32,942 nt of DNA from Mycoplasmopsis iners ATCC 19705 (GTDB taxonomy: Bacteria; Bacillota_I; Bacilli_A; Mycoplasmatales; Metamycoplasmataceae). The position numbers were made by a program, and so were the translations under genes. The notes under the pieces are model-generated. The model was not told the origin of the DNA, searched no databases, and worked only from the letters and a program-made list of their open reading frames with translations. Positions 17,429 to 27,900 of the stretch are shown here, piece by piece (positions within the stretch are counted from its first letter, which is position 1; each line of letters opens with the position of its first letter). The DNA is taken from assembly GCF_000701805.1 (NCBI RefSeq), contig NZ_JNJW01000008.1, positions 1 to 32,942 on the forward strand, written 5' to 3'.

Positions 17429-19486
17429 TTATTCTTCGTCATAACGATCATCATCAAAGTCATCGTCATCATTGCTTTCATCCGCGAATATTCCTGATCT
17501 ATATTGTTCGCGGAGTTTTTCTTTTACTCTTTGTCTTTCGATTCTATCTTCAGTTTCTTGTCTTAATAGTTCATTTTTAATTCTATATAAATAGTCGTTA
17601 ATAGCTTCAAAAAGACCGCCTTGTTCTAATCTAGAAGTATGCATTTTGTAATAAGCAATTTTTTCTTTACTTAATGATTCTGGAGCGTATGTAAAGTTAA
17701 ATTCTTTAATTAAATTTTCAGAATATTGTTCATCACCAAAAAGCATAACAAAATTAGGGTTTATTGAAGATGATTTTAAGTCGCGAAGAACCCATTTAAT
17801 TGACCGGTTTAAATTATAAATATAGTTTGTTGGTGTCTCATTTTCTTTATTTTCAAGATAAAGTGAAAAAGCTAAAAAATTGTCTGGTACAGTTAAATTA
17901 CCTTCTTCAAGAGATTTAAGTACTAAATCAATTACGTCAGGTTTAGCTAGCAAACAAGGGCGAGTTTTTAATTTGATAGTATCATCTTTTCAATCTACAA
18001 TTAAACTTTCATGAGTCATTTCATTAGGTCTTTGTAACCCCATGTAGTCCAAAATAGTAGGAGCGATATTTGCCAAAATTCCATCTTTTAATATTAATTG
18101 CTTATCTGTTGAAATTAACATTACAGGACTGCTTGTGTGTTTAGTTGCAGGATTGCCATTTGCATCTTCTGTTATTTCAGCATTTCCGTGATCAGCTGTA
18201 ATAAAGACAGTTACGTCATTTTCTTTAGCTCATTCTAATAATCTTTTAATTTGTGAATCTAAGAATTCAATTGCTTTAATTGTTGATTTTAAATTACCGG
18301 TGTGACCAACCATATCAGGATTAGCAAAATTCATAATTGTTACATCATAATCTAAACCTTTAGCAACTAATTCATCAACAATTTCTTTAGCAGACATTTC
18401 TGGAGCATCAGCATAACTTTGAACTTTTAATGATGGCACCATGATACGTCCTGAATTTTTATATTCAATATCATTTCCACCATCCATAAAGAAAGTTACA
18501 TGAGCATATTTTTGTGTTTCAGCCAATCTTAATTGTTTTAAATTATTGTTTTCTAAAACTTTACCAATTGGATTAATTACTTTCATTTCTTCAAAAGCAA
18601 TTTTGGTATTTAAACCTTCATACTTCATCATTGATACAAAATCAGCAATTTTTACTTTGTTTTCAGGTTCAAAATCATATAAATCTGAACCAATAAATAA
18701 ATGTGTTAATTGTCTTGCTCTATCAGGTCTAAAGTTAAAGAAAATTATTGAGTCATTGTCTTTAACAAATTTGGCACTTGGATTAATTGCCGGAATTAAA
18801 AATTCATCAGCAATGCCTTGTTCATATTGTTTCTGAACATAATCATAAGCATTATCAAAAGTTTGTGAGCTCTTGCCAATAATTGCATTGTAATGTTGTT
18901 CCACACGATCGAACATTTTGTCACGATCCATACCATAAAATCTTCCGCCAATTGAAGCTATTTTATAGCCATATTCATCACATAATTTTTGTAATTTTTC
19001 AATTGAACTTAAAATTGATTTTGGAGCAACATCACGTCCATCACCAAAAATGTGAACTGCTACATTTTTAACACCTTTTTCATGTGCTAATTTTAATAAT
19101 TCAAATAAGTGTTTTTCTTCAGAATGTACACCGCCAGGGCTTAATAATCCCATTAAATGTAATGTGCTATTATTATTTTTTACATTTTCTAAAACATCTA
19201 TGAAAATGTTGTTTTGGTTAAATTCGCCTGTCTTAATTGCTTGGTTAATTAATGATAAACCGGTATAAACAATTCTACCAGCACCTATATTTAAATGACC
19301 TACTTCTGAATTTCCCATTTGTCCTTTAGGCAAACCTACATCTTCGCCACTTGCACCAATAACTGAATTAGGATAATTGGCAAATAAATCATCAAAAGTT
19401 GGTGTTTTGGCAAGCTTAAAAGCATTCCCTTGCTCTTCTGCTCTTAAACCCAGACCATCAATAACAATTAATACTACTTTTTTCAT
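17429..19486 (-). CDS. gpmI: 2,3-bisphosphoglycerate-independent phosphoglycerate mutase with a C-terminal extension
   Basis: A 685-residue product. Residues 1-498 form a complete cofactor-independent, manganese-type phosphoglycerate mutase, converting 3- to 2-phosphoglycerate in glycolysis. Active-site pieces: Asp10 in VIDGLG, Ser60 in MGNSEVGH (phospho-enzyme Ser), HIFGDGRDV, RFYGMDRD, NFRPDRARQL, NPDMVGHTG and TADHGNAE. The usual C-terminal end of the family (PTILDYMGLQRPNEMTHESLI) is at about 475-496. The frame then continues through a TGA (Trp499, 17990-17992) for 187 more residues with no stop: a mixed region, a Lys/Arg/Glu helix (ETEDRIERQRVKEKLREQ) and an acidic tail of Asp and Glu. 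I do not recognise this extension. RBS AGGAGAA. Two TGA codons are involved, one inside the core (Trp at 18227). Confidence 0.93.
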
Positions 19487-19516
19487 ATTTTCTCCTAAGA
19501 TTTAATTAATATACAT

Positions 19517-19522
19517 ATTATA
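19517..19522 (-). promoter_or_regulatory. Probable -10 box of gpmI
   Basis: TATAAT on the minus strand, about 31 bases before the ATG at 19486. The -35 region (around 19540) is weak. On the + side of this divergent 234-base gap, TATAAA at 19683-19688 could serve dnaX, 33 bases before its ATG. Confidence 0.45.
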
Positions 19523-19720
19523 AAAAATAATTAATAGCTAATAATATATAAATAAAGAAAAGTGAAATTGAAGTTAGTTAAATTTATAAAGCAGTTGCAA
19601 AAATAATGGCAAAAGCAAAGATTTTTTTATAAATAAAACTTTCTTTAAGTATTCTTATACTATTAAGTTATATATGTAATAATATAAAATATAAGTATCA
19701 AAATCAATGAGGAGAAAAGA

Positions 19721-21619
19721 ATGGCATATAAAGCACTTTATCGTAAATATAGACCTCAAAAATTCATTGATGTTAGAGGGCAAGACCATATTGTTCAAAC
19801 TTTACAAAATATTATTAATTCCAACAAAATTAGCCATGCATATTTATTTAGTGGGCCAAGAGGCGTTGGTAAAACTTCAGTAGCTAAAATTTTTGCAGCT
19901 GCACTTAATTGTATTCATACAGCAGATCCATCAGATATTTGTGAAAATTGTTTAAATTCTTTAGGCAATAATCTTGATATTATCGAAATGGATGGGGCTT
20001 CAAACAATGGTGTTGATGAAGTTAGAAAATTACAAGAAAAAATTGAACATTTACCAACCAATGGTAGATTTAAAATTTATATCATTGACGAAGTTCATAT
20101 GTTAACTAAAGTTGCTTTTAATGCAATTTTAAAAACTCTTGAAGAACCGCCAGCACATGTAATTTTCATTTTTGCCACAACAGATCCACAAAAAATTCCG
20201 CCAACCATTTTGTCAAGATTACAAAGACATAATTTTAAAAAGATCACTAACAAAACATTAGTAAATCAAGTTGAAAAAGTGCTTAATTTAGAAAATATTC
20301 AATATGAACCAGAAGCCATCCCTTATATTGCTAGATTAGCACAAGGCGGTATGAGAGATGCTTTATCAATCGTTGAGCAAAGTATTGCATATGGCAATGA
20401 TCAAGTTAAATTAAAAGATATTATTGATGCTTTTGGTGTTATTGCCAATGAAAAAATTATTGGAATTATCAATAATTTATTCTTAAATAAGCAAAAAATG
20501 GTCTTGAAAGAATTCGATGAGTTAAAAAATAATGGTATTGATGCTAATGAATTTGTTAATTCGATGTTGAACATTTTAAAAGAGTTTTTAATTTTCCAAA
20601 GAACCAATGAAATAGATATTTTGGAATATTTGAACTTAGCAGATTTACAACAAATGCAAATTAATGAACAATTTGCTTTTGAAACAATTGAGCAACTTTA
20701 TAAATTACATAAAGAATTAAGATATGACACTAATCCTTTTGTTTTAATTGAAGTTTATCTTTTGAAAATGTTAAATAAAAATGCGCCCGCATCAAAGCCA
20801 GAAACATTAACTAATTCACCAATAAAAAAGCCAATTTCACAAAATTCGATTAATGAGTCTAATGAATTTTCAACAGTTGAAAATGCTCAAACAAATCAGA
20901 CAAACATAGTTCCAGAAGAGCATAATGTTGAACAAATTTTGGAACAAACTGCAGAATTTGTTATTAAACAACAAGATGCTCAAGAAAATTTAGAGCAAAT
21001 TGAAAAACAAGTTTTGTCAAACAACAAAGAAATAGTTAGTGATAATTTACTTAGCACTGAAGAAATTAATTTAGATAATAATTTATCAAGCAACACATTT
21101 GAATTCAATTTAACAAATAATCTTGAAGATAACAAATTTCAAAATTATCTTTCTTTCGAAGAGTTAAAAAATATTTTAAGACATAATACTAGTGAAGCTA
21201 ACAAAATTAATGAAGTTTGAAAACTTTTCGATTTTTATAAAACTATTTCACCAGATAAAGATGTTAAAAAAATCTTACAAATTTTAGCAAGCAATTATTT
21301 AAAAATTATTGGTTATAGCGATAATCACATCTTGATTTATGGCAATAGCAGATCTGATGCTAAAGATTTAAATTATTTAAAAAATAATTGTTATAACTCA
21401 AACATACAAGAATTTTTTAAACAGTTTTTAGGTGATTATAAACACATTTTTATTATTAACCACGAGCTAAAAAATACATTAGTAAAAGTTAAAGAGAAAC
21501 TTGTTGAAGAAAGTGAACAAGCGAATGGTAATTTAACAGAAGTTGTGCCTTTTGGCGAAGTACCAATTAAAAAAGTCAAAAGCCCAACTCAACAACTATA
21601 TGAAAAATTAATAGGATAA
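19721..21619 (+). CDS. dnaX: DNA polymerase III subunit gamma/tau
   Basis: A 632-residue clamp-loader ATPase that opens the sliding clamp onto primed DNA. Walker A GPRGVGKTS (45-53), Walker B IYIIDEVHML, sensor 1 FATTDPQKIPPTILSRLQR with the arginine finger in the SRLQR segment, and sensor 2 QGGMRDALS. The zinc module keeps Cys64, Cys74 and Cys77, but the fourth ligand appears to be Ser80 (CENCLNS), so zinc binding may be weak or lost. After about residue 365 comes a low-complexity Asn/Glu-rich linker and then a C-terminal tau-like domain (LRHNTSEANKINEVWKLFDF...), reached through a TGA Trp at 21218. RBS GAGGAGA. It begins the + strand operon dnaX-ebfC-recR-tmk-holB-rsmI. Confidence 0.95.
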
Positions 21620-21631
21620 AAAGGAGCAAAA

Positions 21632-21919
21632 ATGGATCAAGCAATGATTAGAAAAATGCAAAAATTACAAAAAGAATTAGAAGCAAAAGAGGAAGTTTTT
21701 CAAGAAACAGATTTTTCTCTTGAAAAACACGGGATTGAAGTAATTGCCAAAGGAAGCAAAAAAATTGTTTCAATCAAAATTAAAGAAAGTTTTTTATTAG
21801 ACCCTGAAGATGCTGAAACATTAGAAGATCTTTTAGCATTAGTAATTAATGACTTATTTATTGAAATTGACGAAAAGCATCAAGAAATGATGCCTAATAT
21901 TCCTGGTTTAGGATTTTAA
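21632..21919 (+). CDS. ebfC: YbaB/EbfC family nucleoid-associated protein
   Basis: A 95-residue small DNA-binding protein of the YbaB/EbfC family, which forms tweezer-like dimers. The pattern MIRKMQKLQKELEAKEE at the N-terminus, then a beta region (HGIEVIAKGSKKIVSIKIKESFLLDPED) and a helical end with MPNIPGLGF is the classic one for this family. RBS AAGGAG immediately upstream. It lies between dnaX and recR, the arrangement conserved in many bacteria. The stop overlaps the recR start (TAATG). The exact role is not known; nucleoid organisation and gene regulation have been proposed for relatives. Confidence 0.93.
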   Translation: MDQAMIRKMQKLQKELEAKEEVFQETDFSLEKHGIEVIAKGSKKIVSIKIKESFLLDPEDAETLEDLLALVINDLFIEIDEKHQEMMPNIPGLGF

Positions 21920-22509
21920 TGAAAATTGAAGTAGTTGAAAAATTAAATGAAAAATTAACTACTTTTCCTGGCATAAGTAAAAAACAAGCAGATAAAATGT
22001 CTAATTTCTTATTACAAAAAGATGATGAATATGTTGATGATTTAATCAAGCATTTATTAGCCTTAAAAAATCAATTAAGTTTTTGTCCAAATTGTAATTT
22101 TATAAAAGAAAATGGCAAATGTTTAAGTTGCGATGCTGATAATAAAGAAAATGTTTTAATGATTGTTGAAAGCGTGGCAATTGTTAAAAAAATTTCCGAA
22201 ATGAACTTTTTTAATGGTAAATATTACGTTCTGCCTTACTTATTGTCAATTAAAAATCAATTAAATGATGAGCAATTAGAATACAAACATTTGTTTAATT
22301 TTTTATTTAATAATTCATTTAATGAAGTGATTATTGTTTTAAGCCCAACATTAGATGGCGAAATTACAACTAATCATTTAATGGAAAAAATGAAAGAATT
22401 AAAAATTCCACATTCAAGAGCTGCTATTGGTATGCCAATGAACTCAAATGTTGATTATTTAGATTCTTTTACAATCAAACAGTCTATAAATAATAGAAAT
22501 AATAACTAA
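21919..22509 (+). CDS. recR: Recombination protein RecR
   Basis: A 196-residue recombination-mediator protein that helps load RecA at gaps with RecO. Order of parts: helix-hairpin-helix near the N-terminus (LTTFPGISKKQADKM), a four-Cys zinc finger (FCPNC...GKCLSC), a Toprim domain beginning VLMIVES with the acidic residue in place, then the Walker-like segment and the end (FNEVIIVLSPTLDGEITTNHL, HSRAAIGMPMNSNVDYLDSFT). Compared with standard RecR the Toprim Gly-rich YHVL-G-hSP segment is modified to YYVLPYLLS. The start overlaps ebfC by one base, so translation is coupled. Length is typical. Confidence 0.94.
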   Translation: MKIEVVEKLNEKLTTFPGISKKQADKMSNFLLQKDDEYVDDLIKHLLALKNQLSFCPNCNFIKENGKCLSCDADNKENVLMIVESVAIVKKISEMNFFNGKYYVLPYLLSIKNQLNDEQLEYKHLFNFLFNNSFNEVIIVLSPTLDGEITTNHLMEKMKELKIPHSRAAIGMPMNSNVDYLDSFTIKQSINNRNNN

Positions 22510-22537
22510 TAAACTAATAAATTCAGGGGTATAAATT

Positions 22538-23191
22538 ATGTTCATAACATTCGAAGGTTTAGATGGCAGTGGTAAAACAACCATTTTAAATATATTAGCT
22601 GACAAACTTAAAAATCATTATCCACAGCTTAATTTTGTTATCACTAGAGAACCCGGTGGTAAAGGAATTGTTGAAGCTGAAAAAATTAGAGATATCATTC
22701 TTTCTAAAGAGAGCGATATTTCACCAATTACTGAAGCTTTACTTTATACTGCTTCAAGAAGAATTCACCTTGATAAAGTTGTTTTACCAGCTTTAAAAAA
22801 TAACCAATTGGTTTTATGTGATCGTTATGTTGATAGCTTTTATGCTTATCAAGGATATGCTAGAAATTTAGGCATTGATTTCGTTCAACAATTAACCAAT
22901 TTAGTAATTGATCAAACAATGCCAGATTTAACCTTCTTTTTAAATTTAACACCTGAAGCAAGTAAAAAAAGAAGACAAGATTTAAGGGATACTAATTCTT
23001 TAAATCGTCTAGACATTGAAAAAGATGCTTTTCATCAAAAAGTTTATGACGGTTATTTACAATTAATTGAACAAGAGCCGCAAAGATTTATTGTTATTGA
23101 TGCTTCAATGACAACAGATCAAGTAGCTAATGCTGTTTTTGAAGCTTTAATTCAAAATGATAAGTTCCAAAAGCACTTAAAACAAGCTTAA
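22538..23191 (+). CDS. tmk: Thymidylate kinase
   Basis: A 217-residue kinase that phosphorylates dTMP to dTDP, an essential step for DNA synthesis. The P-loop GLDGSGKTT (7-15), the TREPGG loop, the LLYTASRRIHLDKV helix holding the lid-interacting Arg, and the DR[YF] motif CDRYVDSFYAYQGYAR are all present. The end has the usual NP/LID region (LNLTPEASKKRRQDLRD...NRLDIEKDAFHQKV). RBS AGGGG at about 22525-22529. The gene is followed after one base by the delta'-like gene. Confidence 0.96.
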   Translation: MFITFEGLDGSGKTTILNILADKLKNHYPQLNFVITREPGGKGIVEAEKIRDIILSKESDISPITEALLYTASRRIHLDKVVLPALKNNQLVLCDRYVDSFYAYQGYARNLGIDFVQQLTNLVIDQTMPDLTFFLNLTPEASKKRRQDLRDTNSLNRLDIEKDAFHQKVYDGYLQLIEQEPQRFIVIDASMTTDQVANAVFEALIQNDKFQKHLKQA

Positions 23192-23192
23192 T

Positions 23193-24098
23193 ATGGTAAA
23201 AAATCAATTAGAAAAAGTTATTAGTAATTCAATTAAAAATAATCGTCTAAATCATTGCTATTTATTAAAAAGTTATCAAGATAACAATTTTGACAATGCA
23301 ATTTTATATATCATTAATTCATTAAATTCAACCAAAATTGAAAATTTAAATTTGGAAAATTTACCAGATAACATTTTGCTTTTAGATCCAAACCAAGAAA
23401 ATAATGCGCTAACAAAAGATAATATTTTGAGCAATTTTGAAAAACTTTATTTAGTAAATGACAACAAAAACAAAAAATTTTTGATTTTCAAGAATATTGA
23501 ATTTGCTTCAATTAATGCTTTAAACGCACTTTTAAAAACCATTGAAGAACCTTCAACAGATGTAATTTTTATTTTTACAACGCAAAACATTGATAAAGTT
23601 TTATCAACAATTAAATCAAGATCGGTAATTATTAATATTCCAGAAAAAAATAAAGAAGATTTAACTGCAAAATTAAAAGATATGGGCTTTAATGAACACG
23701 AATGCTATTTGTTGAGTAATGTTTTGGTTTCTGAAAATGAAATAGAAAATGAAAATATTTGCACAATCATGGATAAATTACTTGATCAAATGTTATTAGC
23801 AATCAAAAATCCTTATTATCTTTATGCTTATTTAATTCAATTCTTGAACAAAAATTTAAATAATGAGTTATTTATACTGATTAAAACATTGCGTTTTTAT
23901 TGTCAGGCAATTATCGAAAAACACTTAATTACAGATGAAATGGTCAAAGAAAAATTGGCAAAATTAAAACAAGCTAAATTTAATTACACAGAAATTTATT
24001 TAATAACTAATGCCTTTATTAAACAATATTTTTCAAATAATAATCAATATTTACAAGCTGAAAAAATGTTCATCAAGATAGTGGAGAATTATGTCTAA
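23193..24098 (+). CDS. holB: DNA polymerase III delta' subunit-like protein
   Basis: A 301-residue AAA+ fold protein of the clamp loader. It resembles delta' in having no Walker A motif, in its position after tmk, and in the conserved segment [41 protein letters not shown], which parallels sensor 1 and the SRC/SRL motif of DnaX relatives. The C-terminal part is a helical collar region ([26 protein letters not shown]). The N-terminus is short, starting right at the helix before the missing P-loop ([19 protein letters not shown]). It overlaps the rsmI start by eight bases. It probably couples DnaX to the clamp-opening subunit and lacks ATPase activity of its own. Confidence 0.88.
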   Translation: MVKNQLEKVISNSIKNNRLNHCYLLKSYQDNNFDNAILYIINSLNSTKIENLNLENLPDNILLLDPNQENNALTKDNILSNFEKLYLVNDNKNKKFLIFKNIEFASINALNALLKTIEEPSTDVIFIFTTQNIDKVLSTIKSRSVIINIPEKNKEDLTAKLKDMGFNEHECYLLSNVLVSENEIENENICTIMDKLLDQMLLAIKNPYYLYAYLIQFLNKNLNNELFILIKTLRFYCQAIIEKHLITDEMVKEKLAKLKQAKFNYTEIYLITNAFIKQYFSNNNQYLQAEKMFIKIVENYV

Positions 24099-24819
24099 AA
24101 TTTATATCGTAGGAACTCCAATTGGTAATATGAAAGATATTACTTACCGCGCTGTGGAAACTTTGCAAAATGTTGATATTATTGCTTGCGAAGATACTAG
24201 AGTTACTAAAAAATTACTGGATTATTGACAAATTAGTAAAAAAACTTTAACTTACAACAAAATGAATGAAAAAAATTCGGCTGAAGGCTTAATTAAATTA
24301 TTGTTGGACAAAGATTTAAATTTGGCTTTGGTTAGCGATGCTGGAATGCCACTAATCAGTGATCCTGGTTTCGAATTGGTTAAGCAAGCTAATGAAAATA
24401 ATATTCCTGTTGAAATAATCCCTGGTGTTAATGCTGCTATAACAGCCTTAGCTTTAAGTGGTTTAGCTAGCGAATTTGTTTTTTTAGGTTTCCCTAAAGA
24501 AAAAACCAAACAAAGAGAAGATCAATTAGCTGCTATGGAAACTAATTTCGCCTATATTTTCTATCTTTCGCCACATAAAATCACTTATTTTTTAGATGAT
24601 GTTGAAACAATTTGACAAGATCAAGCTCAAATTTTTTTAGTTAAAGAATTAACTAAAATGTTCGAAACCCAATATCGCGGAAGTGCTAAAGAATTAAAGA
24701 CTTTATTTAGTAACCAAAACATTAAAGGCGAATTTACAGCTGTAATTAAACTAAAGAGCCAAATCAAAGAAAAAGTTAATAAATATGCCGCTTTAGCAGG
24801 CAAGAAGAAAATAGTTTAA
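24091..24819 (+). CDS. rsmI: 16S rRNA (cytidine1402-2'-O)-methyltransferase
   Basis: A 242-residue SAM-dependent methyltransferase of the tetrapyrrole-methylase fold. It modifies C1402 in the decoding centre of 16S rRNA together with RsmH. Conserved stretches: [14 protein letters not shown] at the N-terminus, [29 protein letters not shown] (the SAM-binding region) and [18 protein letters not shown]. The C-terminus ends in a Lys-rich tail ([13 protein letters not shown]). RBS GTGGAG. TGA codons encode Trp at YWQI and TIWQD. It is the last gene of the dnaX operon and is followed by a terminator. Confidence 0.95.
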
Positions 24820-24833
24820 AAATTATAAATTAG

Positions 24834-24870
24834 AAAAATCACATGCTAATTTTAAACACGTGATTTTTTG
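24834..24870 (+). terminator. Terminator of the dnaX-rsmI operon
   Basis: AAAAATCAC, one A-C mismatch, TG...CA, GTGATTTTTT: a stem with an internal mismatch and a final T-run, 15 bases after the rsmI stop. Confidence 0.8.
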
Positions 24871-24939
24871 TATTCAGTTTAACATAACATTTTATTTGCT
24901 ATTTAATAAATATTAAATATTATTCATTTAGAGTGTTTT

Positions 24940-24948
24940 TGTTAAAAT
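24940..24948 (+). promoter_or_regulatory. Extended -10 of the M60-like protease gene
   Basis: TGTTAAAAT, identical to the extended -10 of the cupin gene at 4091-4099. Start of transcription should be near 24955, leaving a 22-base leader with a weak AGAAG ribosome site. No clear -35 box. Confidence 0.45.
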
Positions 24949-24976
24949 ATAACAATATTTTAAATAAGAAGTGTGT

Positions 24977-27900
24977 ATGAAAAAAAATAAAAAGAAATTG
25001 CTAATAGGTGCACTTGCTATTTTAACTCCAATTACAATAGCGAGCATTGTAACTACAACATTAATTTTGAAGAAAAACAATGAAAAAAATCCTGCTGATC
25101 CTGCTAACCCTAAACCAGAAAAACCTACTGAGCCTACTGATCCTGCTAATCCGAATCCAGTAGAACCTATTCAGCCTACTGATCCAGCTAACCCTAAACC
25201 AGAAGAACCAAAATCATTGACCTCTGAAGAGACTAATTTGTTGTTTGAAAATGCATCTGCTATAGTTGAAAATAATGGATATTTTACTTCAACAACAGGT
25301 GCTTTAAATATCAATATTGAAGGTCTTGATAATTCTCAGAATGACTTAGTAATTAATCAATATAGTTGAAGTTCTAATAATGTATTTTTGAAAAATACTA
25401 CAGTTCCACAATTACAAATTAAATATAGTGATATTGGAGCAGATACAACTTATTCAGTTGCAATTAAGGGAACTTACAATAATAAAATTTTTGTTAAAAC
25501 TTTTGACAACTTAAATGTTCATAAATTTAATCCACTTAGTGAAGTTATTTTGCAAAATCGTGATAATGTAATCATAACCGATGAAAATCCAATAACTTTA
25601 ACTTTAAATGAGACAACTAATTTAGATCTTTCTAAAACTCAATGATTTTATTTTGATAAAAAATTAGATCAAATAGGCTCTTCATCATATCAAACAAACA
25701 GACCTGGTACATACTATGCTATTGTATTTAATAACGAAGGTTTAAGTTGAAAAACTAATGAATTAGAAATAGAAAATAATAATCTACAAAACATAGATCC
25801 AAGTTTTGCAGCTAATTTAAGTGCGGCTTTTGATATTGTGACTTATCAAGAAAAATTTTTAGGTTATGAATCGCGTGAAAACAAAATAAATAACCAAGTT
25901 TATGAAACAGATTTATTAAATCGTTATTCTTCACAAGGTTTTAGATATCCTGGTTGAGAATATAATTATGAAGGTAATAAAGATGAAAATTCATTTATGA
26001 CTTTGGATGGCAAAAGAGTTAATATTTCAGACTTAGTTTTTGCTGAAAGAGTGCCAGGAACGAATTTTAAATATTCAAGCCCTCAATGAATTAAATCTCA
26101 AATTGCAAGTAATCAATTGAAAAAACACCCAGCAGCGGCTTTATGATATCAAAAGAATGTAACTAATGAAACTAAATCACTTACTAAAGAATTTAAAATT
26201 GATGGAAGTGTTTCAGGAAGTAATGCTTTAGGTTTATATATTCCAGCAGGTGAAATTGCAGAAATCGAATTTGATACTGAAACATATAATATTTTTAAAA
26301 ACGAATGAAGTAAAGATTTACCAATTAAAATTCATATAAACCAAAACTATTGAGACAACAGACCTTTTAACAACTCGGCAAAAATTTCTAACCGTTATCC
26401 TTTTGTACAAAGCACATTTACATTTCAATTTAGTGAGATAGATCCGAATACTAGAAGAATTAAAGTAGCTTCACCTTTTGGGGGTTCCTTATCATTTGAA
26501 TTAAAACAAAACTTCAAATATAATAGAAATGGAGATTTTGCTTCTTTAAAATTCAAAGTTTATGGTGCAGTAGAACAATTCCATTATGTTTATGATCAAA
26601 CAACCGAAGAAGAATGAAATAAACAAATTTCAAAAATTAAAAATGGTGAAATCACTGCTCCTGTGGCTTCAATTCAAACTAATTATTCTTCAATTTTAGT
26701 TCCTTTCACCTCTCCTACATCTGTAGCTGGAGTGGAATTAGATAATATGGTTTTCCCAGAAGAAATCTTTAAAAAATGAAATAGTTTTTATGAAATGTCA
26801 TACTACTGAGGAGATTACTGAAATCCTAAAATAGCTTTAAATTATTGTGATGATATTTGAGATGGAGCTGGAGCTTGAGGTGGTTTGAATAATCTTTGAG
26901 CTGCTGTTAGTTGAGCTAAAGGTTATTATGATGGTAAAAGTTTAGATTTTGGTTTTACTAATTGAGGTAATTACCATGAAATTAATCATAACTTTGAACA
27001 ACATCAAGATCCATTCCATGTTAATAACCACGGCTGAACCAATATTCCTTCAACAGTTGATTTATCTTTTATAAATGACAAAACAAGATTACGTAATTTT
27101 GCTAATTTTACAGGCGATTTAGGTGAAGGTTGATCAAGATTAGCTAATGGATACATTTTAAATACTAAAAAAACAAATAATCAAGATTGATATTCATTAT
27201 ACGCAAATATGATTTATCAATATGGACCAATGAATTTTGCCAACTGAACTAAAGCTTCTGGAAAAAGCGGCAATTCAGGAAAATTTTTCACAACTATAAC
27301 TTATTTGGCAGATTACTTTAAATTAAATCCTTTATATGCACTTAAACAATACGCTCCATCTGTGACTACAGGGGAAACATTGCAAAAGAATTTCAAAGTA
27401 ATTAAAGAAATTAATGGTGATAGTTTTAGATTAATACCAGTTACTCAAGAAGATCAAGACAAATTAAATAAATATCCTGCTTTTGATTTTGTTTCATCTA
27501 TTTATGCTGTTGGAAACTATTTATATAATAGTGAAACAGGTAATTTTGAATATACTTCTGATACAATGCCTGCTTTCCAAATTCCAGCTGGTGAAGATTA
27601 TGTTTTTGATTTCGAAAAAGGTATTGCTTCATTTAATCCTAATTTTAAAATTAAAAATATTCAAGTTCCAACTAAAACTAAATTAGGTAATTCTTTAACT
27701 ATAGATGCAAATAATAAATTCAAGGTAACTTATCATGCTAATGCAAATACTTTTGCTGAAATTGATGAATTTGACTTAGATATTATTCCGGATGAATTCG
27801 ATACTAAACCAAGTAATTATGTACCAATGTACAAAATGAAAATTAAAATTAGAAATGTAGTTAATCGTCCAGTGATGAAACTATATCCAAGGTTAAATTC

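Noticed and set aside
24971-24976. Upstream GTG start for the M60-like gene
   Set aside because: The ATG at 24977 gives a usual Lys-rich export signal (MKKNKKKLL). The extra Met-Cys has no function and the GTG has no better ribosome site.
25091-25210. Possible CRISPR-like tandem repeats
   Set aside because: The repeats are in frame, encode a Pro-rich stalk and lack constant repeats with unique spacers.
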